In this document: piece by piece, positions 17,230 through 26,446 of the stretch | Layout: every line of letters starts with the position of its first letter | Position numbering within the stretch: the first letter of the stretch is position 1 | Assembly (NCBI GenBank): GCA_022548915.1 | Contig: JAKZES010000003.1 | Span: 124,001 to 188,000 of the forward strand | DNA: 64,000 bases | Origin: Verrucomicrobiaceae bacterium E54 | GTDB lineage: Bacteria; Verrucomicrobiota; Verrucomicrobiia; Verrucomicrobiales; Akkermansiaceae | Reading direction: 5' to 3' | Translations under genes and position numbers: made by a program | The notes under the pieces: model-generated | Databases searched by the model: none | What the model was told of the DNA's origin: nothing | The model's input: the letters and a program-made list of their open reading frames with translations, nothing else

Positions 17230-17480
17230 GCGAGCCCTCCACCGCCTCGCTGCGCCTGTCCCCGGACGGTCGCATCGACTGCCTCTACACCGAGGCCATC
17301 GACCTCCGCGCGCTCGGACGGCTGGAAGTCGTCCGGGCGACGGAGATCGTCTTCGACCCCGAATCGCAATGCTGGGAGGTCCGCTCGTTCGCATTCGGCG
17401 GGCTCCTCTTCAGCGATCCCTCCCGCGAGGCATGCCTTCGCTGGGAACGGGAAAACCTCCAACCATCGTCAACTCCATGA
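17226..17480 (+). CDS. Small protein in the DUF1257-DUF2997-AAA set, 84 aa
   Basis: No family is recognised. A GTG start overlaps the DUF2997 stop and has GGAGGTGG close upstream. The product is predicted to be mostly beta-strand: LRLSPDGRIDCLY, RATEIVFDPESQCWEVR, FGGLLF. In cyanobacterial versions of this cluster a small ferredoxin-like protein sits at this position. Here only three scattered cysteines are present, so it is not a canonical ferredoxin. Four-base overlaps at both ends suggest translational coupling within the set. Confidence 0.55.
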   Translation: MSEPSTASLRLSPDGRIDCLYTEAIDLRALGRLEVVRATEIVFDPESQCWEVRSFAFGGLLFSDPSREACLRWERENLQPSSTP

Positions 17481-19012
17481 ACCTGCAAACCTACCTCCGC
17501 GCCGGACACCCCGGACTCGCGGTCATCAGCTCCGAGGAAGTGCGGGCCGAGGCGGAAATCGCTTCGGCCTGCGCCGCCCTCGGACGCTCCCTCCACGCCT
17601 GGTCCTCCACCGAGGGCCTGGTCGATACCGGCGAGGGACGGGTCACCCCGTGCCCCGATCCCCTCGAAGCCCTGCAACAACTCGACGGCCTGTTCGCCGC
17701 CGATTCTTCATCCGAGCCCCAACACGTCGTGCTTCTGCGCGACCTGCAGCTCCACCTCGACCAGAGCGACCCGATGCTGGTCCGTCGCATCAAGGACACG
17801 CTGCGTGTGGCCAAGGCCCACGGCCATGCCATCATCCTGCTTGGCTGTCGGCTCAAGCTGCCCGCCGAACTGGAGCATGAGTTCACGCACATCGACTTCA
17901 ACCTGCCCGGGCCGGAGCAACTGGGTGTCGTCCTCGACGGCATCGCCAAGTCGGCGAACCTGAAGGACCTGCCCGACGAACTCCGCGAGGCCGCCCTGCA
18001 AAGCGCGCTTGGTCTCACCACCACCGAGGCGGAGAATGCCTTCGCCCTGTCGGTCGTGGAAACCTCCGGCATCGACCCTGTGGTCATCGCCCGCGAGAAG
18101 GCCCGCACGCTCAAGCGCAACGGTCTGGTGGAGGTCGTCGAGGCGTCCACCTCGCTGGAGGACATCGGCGGTCTTGATCAGCTCAAGGCCTGGCTCGACC
18201 GCCGCGCCGGGGCCTTCAGCACCGAGGCGCGTTCCTACGGGTTACCCGCTCCGAAGGGACTGCTCATCGTCGGCATTCCCGGAACCGGGAAATCGCTGAC
18301 CGCCAAGGCCACCGCCGGCGCCTTCGGCCTGCCGCTGCTTCGCCTCGACATGGGGCGCGTCTTCGGTGGGATCGTCGGCCAGAGCGAGGCCAACCTGCGC
18401 TCGGTCATCCAGACCGCCGAGGCCATCGCGCCGTGCGTCCTGTGGATCGACGAGATCGAGAAGGGCTTTTCCGGAAGCCAGAGCAGCGGCAGCACCGACG
18501 GCGGAACCTCCTCCCGCGTCTTCGGATCGTTCCTGAGCTGGATGCAGGAGAAAACGAAAGCTGTGTTCGTTGTGGCCACGGCCAACGACGTGAGCAAGCT
18601 CCCACCCGAGTTCCTTCGCAAGGGACGCTTCGACGAGATGTTCTTCGTCGACCTGCCCGACAGCCGGGAGCGTGCGGCAATCTGGGACATCGTGATCGCG
18701 AAGTATGGCCGCAAGCCGACCGACTTCGACACCGTGGTCCTGGCCCGCGCCTGCGAGCAGTTCACCGGTGCGGAGATCGAGGCGGTGTTCATCGATGCGC
18801 TCCACGAGGCCTTCGCCGAGGGAGCCGAGCCGAGCGAGCGGAAGCACATCGTCACCGGCATCGGCAACACCGTGCCGCTGGCCAACCTGATGGACGGCCA
18901 GATCGCCGCCCTGCGCCACTGGGCGAAGGGACGGGCGCGGGAGGCGGGAGCGTCTGCGACGAATCCATCGTCCGCGCCGCGTCGTCGCAGGATCGATCCG
19001 AGGGCGAACTGA
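17477..19012 (+). CDS. AAA ATPase (Ycf46-like)
   Basis: The 511-residue product has an N-terminal Ycf46-type domain (HPGLAVISSEEVRAEAEI, EALQQLDGLF, HVVLLRDLQLHLD) and a classical AAA module. Walker A is GIPGTGKS (266-273) and Walker B is CVLWIDEIEKGF (~320-331). ATANDVSKLPPEFLRKGRFDE carries sensor 1 and the arginine finger, and a C-terminal lid contains FTGAEIEAVF. Ycf46-like ATPases are unfoldase- or remodelling-type AAA proteins of unclear substrate. It is translationally coupled (ATGA) to the three preceding small genes, which I infer to be adaptors or substrates. Confidence 0.85.
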   Translation: MNLQTYLRAGHPGLAVISSEEVRAEAEIASACAALGRSLHAWSSTEGLVDTGEGRVTPCPDPLEALQQLDGLFAADSSSEPQHVVLLRDLQLHLDQSDPMLVRRIKDTLRVAKAHGHAIILLGCRLKLPAELEHEFTHIDFNLPGPEQLGVVLDGIAKSANLKDLPDELREAALQSALGLTTTEAENAFALSVVETSGIDPVVIAREKARTLKRNGLVEVVEASTSLEDIGGLDQLKAWLDRRAGAFSTEARSYGLPAPKGLLIVGIPGTGKSLTAKATAGAFGLPLLRLDMGRVFGGIVGQSEANLRSVIQTAEAIAPCVLWIDEIEKGFSGSQSSGSTDGGTSSRVFGSFLSWMQEKTKAVFVVATANDVSKLPPEFLRKGRFDEMFFVDLPDSRERAAIWDIVIAKYGRKPTDFDTVVLARACEQFTGAEIEAVFIDALHEAFAEGAEPSERKHIVTGIGNTVPLANLMDGQIAALRHWAKGRAREAGASATNPSSAPRRRRIDPRAN

Positions 19013-19013
19013 C

Positions 19014-19193
19014 ATGGACGCTCAACGATTCCTGTGCCGGGAGACCGACACCGAGCCTTCCGAATGGGAGGAAATCGATGGTCCGCAATCGCGCGTCGGC
19101 ATCGACTGGTGGTTCCGACATCCGGAGCGGGGCATCTGGCTCGTCAACGACGACCAGGGCCACCTGAGCGTCTCCGGCGAAGAACCCGAGTGA
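19014..19193 (+). CDS. Hypothetical protein, 59 aa
   Basis: This short frame begins one base after the AAA ATPase stop codon and shares its codon use. The product is acidic with a tryptophan-rich centre (IDWWFRHPERGIWLVNDDQG). No family is recognised. Its position at the end of the DUF1257-DUF2997-AAA operon is the main support for it being real. Confidence 0.5.
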   Translation: MDAQRFLCRETDTEPSEWEEIDGPQSRVGIDWWFRHPERGIWLVNDDQGHLSVSGEEPE

Positions 19194-19261
19194 AGCCCGT
19201 CGGTGCCGGGTCCGCAAAAGGCCTCCGGTCTGCCTGTCCCGGCAGGCCGGAGGCCAACCCC

Positions 19262-19302
19262 TTTCCAAACCAAAGCCCGCCCGGTCCGTGCCGCCGGCGG
19301 GC
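19262..19302 (+). repeat. 41-bp direct repeat, left copy (contains hairpin)
   Basis: It matches 26361-26401 with two mismatches in 41 bp. It includes the hairpin CCCGCCCGGTCCGTGCC...CCGGCGGG. The two copies bracket the whole minus-strand secreted-protein block. Confidence 0.85.
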
Positions 19303-19343
19303 ACGCCCTTGAAATGATCCCTTCCACAGGCGCATCGACATGC

Positions 19344-19592
19344 TCACGCTTGGCTGATCCGCTTCATCCGATGGTCGCAGCGCACGCAGACCGTCTCGTC
19401 ATCGGCGCAGGAGTCGGTCCTGTAAGAGCAGATCGAGCAGTACATCGAATTGCAGTTGGCACACCAATAGACGGCGGTGGCGCGGTTGCGGCCCGGATCT
19501 TCGCCAGCTTCGCTCACTTCGCCGGCGCTGGCACCGCAGAACATGCACCACGGTTCCTGATCCTCCACCAGCCAGCTGGGTTTCCTTTTCAT
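19344..19592 (-). CDS. Small zinc-ribbon protein
   Basis: The 82-residue product contains CMFC, CANC, CSIC and CVRC pairs, enough for two zinc-binding knuckles of the rubredoxin or treble-clef type. It has no signal peptide. The ATG at 19592 overlaps the stop of the protease gene upstream (ATGA), so it is probably expressed with it. Function is unknown; a protein-protein interaction role is a guess. Confidence 0.6.
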   Translation of the reverse strand: MKRKPSWLVEDQEPWCMFCGASAGEVSEAGEDPGRNRATAVYWCANCNSMYCSICSYRTDSCADDETVCVRCDHRMKRISQA

Positions 19593-20473
19593 CGCTTGAA
19601 GATTCCCACTCGAACACGCCGCCACACCAGCGGCAGGATGCCCATCAGCAGCAACGCACCTGCGCCTGGCTCCGGAATCCCGGTGGTCTCAAGGATCCAT
19701 CCCTCGTAAGGCTCCACCAACACCCCGCCGCCGATGTCGCCGAAGCGACCGCCATAGCCCTCCGTGAAGGTGTTGATGCCCACGAGCACCCACTGGTTTC
19801 CGTCCCACATCAGGGCGGCACCGCCCGAGTCGCCGGGGCCGATGATGGTTTCGAGGTCGTTGCCAAGGCTCCCGTCCGTCTGCCCGGTGGTGGAAGGATC
19901 GTCAAAGTCGTAGCGGAACACCTCCGCCACGCCCGAGCCCTCATCATCGAGGGATAGGGTGTCGATGACGTTGCTGCCGAAGCGACGGTCGGTCAGCGTG
20001 GCGCTACTGGTGTAGCCGTAGCTGCCGTAGCCGGACCTGCCAAAGCCCACCAAGGTCACGATGTCACCGATGTCGGTCGATCCGAGCGAGGGATAGACCA
20101 GGCCGGGAGGGAGCGGGTTGGCGAGACGCATCAGGGCGATGTCGTCGTTGATCGACGGATTGGCGAAGCCGGTGAAGGCCGGGTGGGTGAAGGCCTCGGC
20201 AACGGCATACGAACCGTAGCCGGGCAGATGGAGGTTTCCGGACCAAATGGGGTCGGGAAGGCCATCGTCATTCAGGTCGGCATTGTGGCCAGCGGTGATG
20301 ATCCAGTTTTCAGAGATCGCCACGGCCGAGCCTTTGTAGGTGGAGACACCGTTGGAGATCTCCAGTGCGCCGACGAAAGAAAACCCGCCCCCTGTGTCCA
20401 GTCGGTTACTCGGTGTATCAGGAGGTGAGTCGAATTCTCCCCCAGCAAGGATGTTAGCGGTCAGCGTCGCCAT
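19589..20473 (-). CDS. Trypsin-like serine protease with PEP-CTERM-type tail
   Basis: The 294-residue product has the S1-family triad motifs: ITAGHN (His), NDDIALMRL (Asp) and GPGDSGGA (Ser). It ends with a PEP-CTERM sorting signal: IPEPGAG, a hydrophobic LLLMGILPLVW and a basic RRVRVGIFKR tail. It should be exported and then processed by an exosortase-type system. The visible start (MATLTANILAGG) lacks a proper signal peptide, and no better in-frame start was found, so the 5' end may be truncated. The zinc-ribbon gene overlaps its stop codon. Confidence 0.75.
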   Translation of the reverse strand: MATLTANILAGGEFDSPPDTPSNRLDTGGGFSFVGALEISNGVSTYKGSAVAISENWIITAGHNADLNDDGLPDPIWSGNLHLPGYGSYAVAEAFTHPAFTGFANPSINDDIALMRLANPLPPGLVYPSLGSTDIGDIVTLVGFGRSGYGSYGYTSSATLTDRRFGSNVIDTLSLDDEGSGVAEVFRYDFDDPSTTGQTDGSLGNDLETIIGPGDSGGAALMWDGNQWVLVGINTFTEGYGGRFGDIGGGVLVEPYEGWILETTGIPEPGAGALLLMGILPLVWRRVRVGIFKR

Positions 20474-20502
20474 CGTCCGCTATTCTTGGCTCGTAAGCTG
20501 AC

Positions 20503-23064
20503 TCATTGATAACGGTTGATTTGAAGGCGCAGTCCTCCTATGTTATCGGAATAGGAGCCGCGTTCTACACGGTTATCTGCTACGCCGAAAAACACCGTCG
20601 TAGACTCGTGCAGATGAAGATACACGGATCTGGCTGCGTCGAGAGCTTCTTGAGCGGAATCCCCAGCCCACCGATCCCAGCCTGAGAGGAAAAAGTTGTC
20701 CACGCTGCCGATGGCAAGAGCGTAGTCTGTGAGATAGGGAACGTTTGGATAGGGATTCCATCGCCAATAAACAGGATCTCCGGACTTCAGGTTCGATATG
20801 AGGTACTTTCCTTCCGGAAGCACTACGGTAACAGGGTCTGGATTAATCCACCACTGACCCTCGCCCAGCGGATTGCTGTTTGCGCTGATGGAAACTTCCC
20901 AGGATTCCAGCGGGTCCCCATCAGGAAATACGCCAACCCTCGCGACCTCTGACCAAACCTCTGGGGCGCCTTCTCCATCGCCCTTCACCAGTGCGCGATA
21001 CTCGCCCGAGTGCTCAAGCCTTGCATTACTGACCGTGAGAGTGTTCCCGGTCTGGATTAGTCGCTGATCGTTATGAAACCAACACACAGTGTAGCTGAAT
21101 CCTGAATCGACAGCGACATCAAGCCGGAGGGTATCCCCGGCTGATATGTCAGTGGATTTCGGATGGCTGGAGATTTGCGGCGGGGTCGGCTGTGCAGAAA
21201 AGCTGTCGCCCCACTCTCGGGTGAAGAATCTGAAGGGAGGCAGCGAGGGTAGGCTGCCGGCGTCGAAGCCAATCAGGCTCAACCCCGCGTTGACGTCGGC
21301 GTATCCGCCTAGAAGCCAACTGGCCTCGGTGATTGCACCATCGATCATAGTAGCCGACCCGCTCAGCTCCAACCTCGGATCTACGTTCAGATAAAGCCCG
21401 GCTGCGCCATAAAGACGGACATCGATCTGAGGCACGAGGGAGACACTAGCTCCACCATTACCAGTGATCGTATAGGTGAATGGCACCTGCTGGAAGGGAT
21501 TGAGTTGAAACCAGCGATCCCACTCCACTTCCGGACTCCCGTTCTTCACATAGACACCCTCCATTCCCATCGATGCTGTTTGTCGGAAACCGGTGGTGAA
21601 CACTGCTTCGGCTCCGACTTGGATGGACGCATTGGCGGTGATCGATGCCGCGATCTCGACCCCGACCGGCACGTATCCGACAGCGGTCCATACCCAGAAT
21701 CCGTGTCTCCAGAGCTCCTTGGAAAACTCCTTGGAGTAGCTGTCGCTGATGGTGAGCTGTGGCACGACCGCCAGGTCGAAGCGCCCTTCGGCACGAGCCG
21801 AGAAACGCTCGACCTCGCCTGCCCGGGTTTCGAGTGCCAGTGTGACCGAGGGGTAGAACAGCGCCCGGGCCTCAGGGAGCGTCACTTCAATGTTGCTGTC
21901 ATCACCCTCGTCGACCGGGTAAACCGTGGATCCCGAAAAGTCGGCACCGATACTTGGTAGCTCGATGGTGAGGGAGCGCATCGCCACAAGGTTTCCATCC
22001 TCGTCAAACTCCAGGAGTTCCGCGTCCTCGCCGAAAGTGAACGATCCTTCCGGCATGAGGTCCGCCAACTCGAGGTCGGTCGTCTGGAGGGTGACGGTTT
22101 TCGCCGTCTCATCCACCGCCACTGCCGTGACTTCCCGGTAGAAGATTTCTTCCAACCGGGCCGGGGCGAGGTTCGAGATCTTCTGCCCGACCGAAAAGGT
22201 CGGGGCTACCACGGATGTGTATGCCACCACGACCGTTCCGGCATCCACCGAATCAATCGTCCACTCGGTCGGAGGCTCGTTCATTCGCACCGGGCCGCCG
22301 AAGCGGGCTGCTACGGTGGCGGCCAGACCCGCCAGTTTTTGGCCCGCTCGCACTGCGGCGGGAGAGCCGAAGACGAACAAATCCGGGACAACCTCGACTT
22401 CACGCTCCAGCTCGAAGCTCCAATCGTAAGCCGTCGAATTGCCGAGGAAATCGGCCACAGCGAGGGAGAAAGTGATGGTCGCGCCGTAGCCGCCGAGAGC
22501 GGTCTCACCCTCCAAGTCGTAGACCAAGGCTCCATCCACCAGGCTCAACGCAGGGTCTGCAAGGGTGATCGCAGGACCGCCGTCGATGCTCAGTGAGATG
22601 AGATCTGGATCGATACCCGTCCGGTCGGCGAGTTCCACCGTCACCGAGTTGAAACGTCCGACGCCGAAAGCGCCGTTCCCGGGGCTGAGTTCCACCAGCT
22701 CCGGCGGTTGCTCGTCCAGTTCGGCGACCCGGAAGAAGCGCCGATTCCCCGACATCTCGAAAGCGTGCTGTTGGGCCAAGGCTTCAGCCTCGGTGGGAAA
22801 ACCGGCCACCGTGGTCCAGGAGTCGGGCTCCAGAGTCGTGGATTCCTGAATTTCGTAGCGGATGCCCGGTTCGGTGGACCAGACGACCCGCTTGGGCTTT
22901 TCGGGGTCAGCTCCCGGCTCATCGTTGGGAAGGATGAGCACGACTGAGTCCGGTTCTGCGCCAGAACTTGTTTGGGCGTAGATCGGCATGGTGGCGACAG
23001 GCGCAGCGGCAAACAAAAGAAGCTTCAGGGGCTTCATCAAAGTGGAAATACGGGGCAGCTTCAC
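20503..23064 (-). CDS. Large secreted protein with Ig-like domain, 853 aa
   Basis: A signal peptide (LKLLLFAAAPVATMPIYAQ) precedes a domain with RRFFRVAELDEQPP, shared with the next gene (RKFFRIESLDEQPP). A cadherin/Big-type region follows (FGVGRFNSVTVELADRTGIDPD), then long beta-rich segments. An Ig-like domain lies at ~640-710 (YTVCWFHNDQRLIQTGNTLT), and a divergent C-terminal module comes last. It is a likely cell-surface or matrix protein. The last ~600 bp (20503-21100) look clearly less GC-rich than the rest. Start chosen at the first ATG; the second (MKPLKLL) is equally possible. Confidence 0.7.
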   Translation of the reverse strand: MKLPRISTLMKPLKLLLFAAAPVATMPIYAQTSSGAEPDSVVLILPNDEPGADPEKPKRVVWSTEPGIRYEIQESTTLEPDSWTTVAGFPTEAEALAQQHAFEMSGNRRFFRVAELDEQPPELVELSPGNGAFGVGRFNSVTVELADRTGIDPDLISLSIDGGPAITLADPALSLVDGALVYDLEGETALGGYGATITFSLAVADFLGNSTAYDWSFELEREVEVVPDLFVFGSPAAVRAGQKLAGLAATVAARFGGPVRMNEPPTEWTIDSVDAGTVVVAYTSVVAPTFSVGQKISNLAPARLEEIFYREVTAVAVDETAKTVTLQTTDLELADLMPEGSFTFGEDAELLEFDEDGNLVAMRSLTIELPSIGADFSGSTVYPVDEGDDSNIEVTLPEARALFYPSVTLALETRAGEVERFSARAEGRFDLAVVPQLTISDSYSKEFSKELWRHGFWVWTAVGYVPVGVEIAASITANASIQVGAEAVFTTGFRQTASMGMEGVYVKNGSPEVEWDRWFQLNPFQQVPFTYTITGNGGASVSLVPQIDVRLYGAAGLYLNVDPRLELSGSATMIDGAITEASWLLGGYADVNAGLSLIGFDAGSLPSLPPFRFFTREWGDSFSAQPTPPQISSHPKSTDISAGDTLRLDVAVDSGFSYTVCWFHNDQRLIQTGNTLTVSNARLEHSGEYRALVKGDGEGAPEVWSEVARVGVFPDGDPLESWEVSISANSNPLGEGQWWINPDPVTVVLPEGKYLISNLKSGDPVYWRWNPYPNVPYLTDYALAIGSVDNFFLSGWDRWAGDSAQEALDAARSVYLHLHESTTVFFGVADNRVERGSYSDNIGGLRLQINRYQ

Positions 23065-23198
23065 GAGAGTAAATTGTCATTTTGATTTGGAACAAAATTG
23101 CAGTAGTTAGACGATGTCGTCACGCCCTAAAGACTCGTTCTGTCAGCCAGATCTGCGGGTGCGAAAGAGTGCTCCAGCGAGAGCCCGGCTGCAGCTAA

Positions 23199-26100
23199 TC
23201 AGGGATTCGGTATTGTGAAATCTGCCGGTGCTACTGACGCATACGGTTCAAGCCAACTGGTCACCGAAGGAGTAGATATGGAAAGCGCATCCGCTGCACT
23301 GTCACCGCCTCCCCCGGATGTTGTGTAGACATCGAACTGGAAGGTTTCACCAAGGGAGAGCCCGAGAGACCCTAAAGATGTAGAAATCGCGACAGTCTTT
23401 CCATTTATTGAAATATTTGCCTGAGTGTTTGCTGCTCCACTAGGCGCTGCGCCCCAATTCCCATCTTGATATGCCCACACACCAGCCCAACCGCCGGTAT
23501 CCACCCAACTGCCGATCCAGTGGGTCATTCCCGAAGGCATGGAGATTGGCCTTTCCCATGCGCTCCCAGCTGTATCGCCCCCATTACTGGATCGAATGCC
23601 AATACAATATTTACCCCAACCCAAATCGAAAACATCTCCCTCCAGCTCAATTTTGAAAGTAATTCTCTGCCTCCAATCATCTACAATCACTGTTACCGAT
23701 CTTACATCAAGCGCTGGAAAGCTACCGACTGAAACGTCTCCTATCGCATCGGGAAAACTTTCGGCCACGGGAGTGAGGTCCGAAGATGGATCTCGTCCCA
23801 GATCAATTTCTCGCTTGTCGTTGACCCCATCACCGTCGGTGTCCCATTCGTTTGGATCGGTTCCGGTGTCGCCACGCGAGACATAGCTGCGGGTGTTGGT
23901 TTCCGCCCCATCAGAAAGCCCGTCGCCATCGCTGTCCCACCGGTAAGGGTTGGTGCCGCGGTCGGTGTCCGAGACCCACACACCAGTGTTCGTTTCGTGG
24001 ATATCCGGTACACCGTCGCCGTCGCTATCGACGTTTTTCGGAGCTTCCTCCTGCACGGTGAGCGTGGCGACCTCCGAATCAGCGATCAGGTCTTCGAGCG
24101 GAGACGTCCGATCAACCGTCGCCCGCACGAAGTAGCCGCCCGCGTGGCCGGCATTCACCCGCGGCAGGAACAGGCTGCGCGAGGTCTGCCCGGGAATCGG
24201 CGAGCCGTTGTGGAACCACTGGAAGGAGGGTGGCGAGGGCGCATCCATGGCACAGGTGAACGACACGCCTGCATTGGGCGCCACGGTCTGGCTCGACGGT
24301 TGGGTCTTGAAGACCAGCTCCTGATCCGTCAGCGGCCATTCGTCATGCCAGACATTGAGGCTCAACTCCGCCTCCGGGAGCAGTCCCGCAGTGCCGAGCA
24401 CGAAATCGAGGTCGGCCTCCAACTGCCCACCGTAGTCCCCGGAGGTCGAGGCCCACGTATGCAGCCCTCCCGACGGCTCGATGGAAGCCCTCATTCCAGC
24501 CAATCCATACACGAGGAACTCAAGTCTGGGCTCGAGGATCAGCTTCAGGTCGAACTCTCCGGTCAAATCGAGTGTCGTGGGCTCGATGTCCGGCGCGCTT
24601 GCCTGAAAGGAGCGAATCCATTCCAGACCCTCCGCCTGGGTGTAGTCCACGCCGAAGCTCGCGTTGAACTCCTGCCGCCAGGCAAATCCGCTTTCGAGTA
24701 GAACCTGTGCCTCGGCCTCCGACTTCACCAGAAAATCGAAACCCAGCACCCCGTAGACCGGGATCCCGAACGGTGGAATCGGAATCGGGACCACGCCGAT
24801 GAGCACGACGTGCTTCGGCTCACTTGCCTCGGGCAGGTCGAACAGGGTGGTTTCCGTCTTGGCCCCGACCAGCAGCGCGGAAATGTCCAGCGCGAGTGCC
24901 GTCGATACTTGTCCGCTGGCGATGGCCTCGAAGGACTTGACGCCGAAGCCCTGGGTTTCGAGCGCCACGTTGAGACGCGGCGTCAGCCACCAGAACCACT
25001 CGTCGGCCGTCACCGTGAGGAAATCGGGATCGTCGCCCACCGACACCGTGGCGAGATCCGCGAGGGTGAACTCGAAGCCGTCCTCACGCAGTGCCAGGCT
25101 GGTGCCCGAAAGGTCGTAGCCGACCCGGGGGAAGGTCACCTCCCCGTCCACGCTCAGGGCCCTGACTAGGGTTCCGTCGGCTCCGGTCTCGTACACCACC
25201 GAATCCGGGGAAAATGCCACCGCGCCCTGGGGGAGGAACTCGGTGAGGTCGGCGTCCTCCGTCATCACCGTGAGTTCAAGATTGGCTGCATCGTCAGTGG
25301 TCGAGAGCACCCGCCGGTAGAAGATCTCACTTTCCGTGGCGGGGGCCAGATTGCAAATCAACTGACCGTCGCTGAATGCAGGCGCTCCACCCGCCTCGTA
25401 GGTGATGACAATGCGGTCCGCCAGCACCTCATCGATCTCCCACGGCGGCGGATCGTTCGCCCGTTGCGGCCCCGCCGGCGCCGGGAAACGCGACGCGAGC
25501 GCGGCGGCCGGACCCACGACCCTCTGTCCCGCCCGCTGCGCGGTCGGCGAGCCGAAGACAAAGATACCCTCCGCCGCCTGAGGCTCGGGCTCCAAGCGGA
25601 AGCTCCACGTGTGGGTGAGCCTGTTACCCAGTGTGTCGTCCACCACCAGGGTGGCGGTGATCGTCTCTCCCCAGCCGCCGAGGGCCGTGTCACCTCCGCT
25701 GTCGAAGGTGATCGTCTCGGCGGCGAAAGTGAGCTCGGTGCTGCTTTCGGCGAAAGTTCCAAGGGCACCGACAGTGAGTTGGATCGTCGCAGGATCGATG
25801 CCGGTGGCATCCTCCAGCTTGACGGTGATGTCGGCAAACCTGCCGACTGCGAAGCCATCCACCGCCGGATACTGCCCCGCCACCAACGGAGGCTGCTCGT
25901 CGAGCGACTCGATTCGGAAGAACTTCCGGGTATCCGGCGTGAAGGCATACTCCATCGAGAGCCCGGTCGCCTCCATGGGGAAGCCATCGACCCTTTGCCA
26001 GTCATCGAGGTCGCCGGATTCCCAGAGGTCGTAGCGCACCCCAGGATCGGTGGCCCAGATGAAGGTGTCGGGGGACGTTGAAGGCGGCTCCGACTCAAGG

Positions 26101-26201
26101 AGGTAAGGGATGGTTTCGGCGGAGCCGGGCAGGAAGGCTGCCGCAGCAAAAAGGAAGGAGGCGACGACACCTCCCGACATGAGGCAGTGGATGGTCTTCA
26201 T
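23199..26201 (-). CDS. Large secreted protein with Ig-like domain and TSP3 repeats, 1000 aa
   Basis: This is a paralogue of the preceding 853-residue protein. It has a signal peptide (VVASFLFAAAAFLPGSAE), the RKFFRIESLDEQPP segment, FAVGRFADITVKLEDATGID, and an Ig-like domain (FTCAMDAPSPPSFQWFHNGS). Then come three calcium-binding thrombospondin type-3 repeats (DSDGDGVPD, DSDGDGLSD, DTDGDGVND). A C-terminal module follows the repeats; it is encoded by markedly AT-richer DNA (about 23199-23760) and has a DWRQRITFKIEL strand. The ATG at 26201 is used since the signal peptide starts there. The function is probably surface binding or adhesion. Confidence 0.75.
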   Translation of the reverse strand: MKTIHCLMSGGVVASFLFAAAAFLPGSAETIPYLLESEPPSTSPDTFIWATDPGVRYDLWESGDLDDWQRVDGFPMEATGLSMEYAFTPDTRKFFRIESLDEQPPLVAGQYPAVDGFAVGRFADITVKLEDATGIDPATIQLTVGALGTFAESSTELTFAAETITFDSGGDTALGGWGETITATLVVDDTLGNRLTHTWSFRLEPEPQAAEGIFVFGSPTAQRAGQRVVGPAAALASRFPAPAGPQRANDPPPWEIDEVLADRIVITYEAGGAPAFSDGQLICNLAPATESEIFYRRVLSTTDDAANLELTVMTEDADLTEFLPQGAVAFSPDSVVYETGADGTLVRALSVDGEVTFPRVGYDLSGTSLALREDGFEFTLADLATVSVGDDPDFLTVTADEWFWWLTPRLNVALETQGFGVKSFEAIASGQVSTALALDISALLVGAKTETTLFDLPEASEPKHVVLIGVVPIPIPPFGIPVYGVLGFDFLVKSEAEAQVLLESGFAWRQEFNASFGVDYTQAEGLEWIRSFQASAPDIEPTTLDLTGEFDLKLILEPRLEFLVYGLAGMRASIEPSGGLHTWASTSGDYGGQLEADLDFVLGTAGLLPEAELSLNVWHDEWPLTDQELVFKTQPSSQTVAPNAGVSFTCAMDAPSPPSFQWFHNGSPIPGQTSRSLFLPRVNAGHAGGYFVRATVDRTSPLEDLIADSEVATLTVQEEAPKNVDSDGDGVPDIHETNTGVWVSDTDRGTNPYRWDSDGDGLSDGAETNTRSYVSRGDTGTDPNEWDTDGDGVNDKREIDLGRDPSSDLTPVAESFPDAIGDVSVGSFPALDVRSVTVIVDDWRQRITFKIELEGDVFDLGWGKYCIGIRSSNGGDTAGSAWERPISMPSGMTHWIGSWVDTGGWAGVWAYQDGNWGAAPSGAANTQANISINGKTVAISTSLGSLGLSLGETFQFDVYTTSGGGGDSAADALSISTPSVTSWLEPYASVAPADFTIPNP

Positions 26202-26360
26202 GGGGGCGATTTGTTCGGTCAAATCGTCCGCAGGCTACCGAACGACGCTGCATTTGTCAGCAACAGACGCCACCGGGGTGATGCGGGAACTCGGATTCCG
26301 TGTGCATGGATTGATCCACCGGGCACCGAGCCATTCCGAAGAACCAGATCAGCAAAAGAT

Positions 26361-26401
26361 TTTCCAAGCCAAAGCCCGCCCGGTCCGTGCCACCGGCGGG
26401 C
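26361..26401 (+). repeat. 41-bp direct repeat, right copy (contains hairpin)
   Basis: Near-identical to 19262-19302. Here the hairpin is followed by TTCTTC and the C/A-rich leader of the sliding-clamp gene, so this copy seems to sit in its native context. Confidence 0.85.
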
Positions 26402-26446
26402 TTCTTCACATCTCCAGGCACGTCACGAATCCAAACCACCAACATC

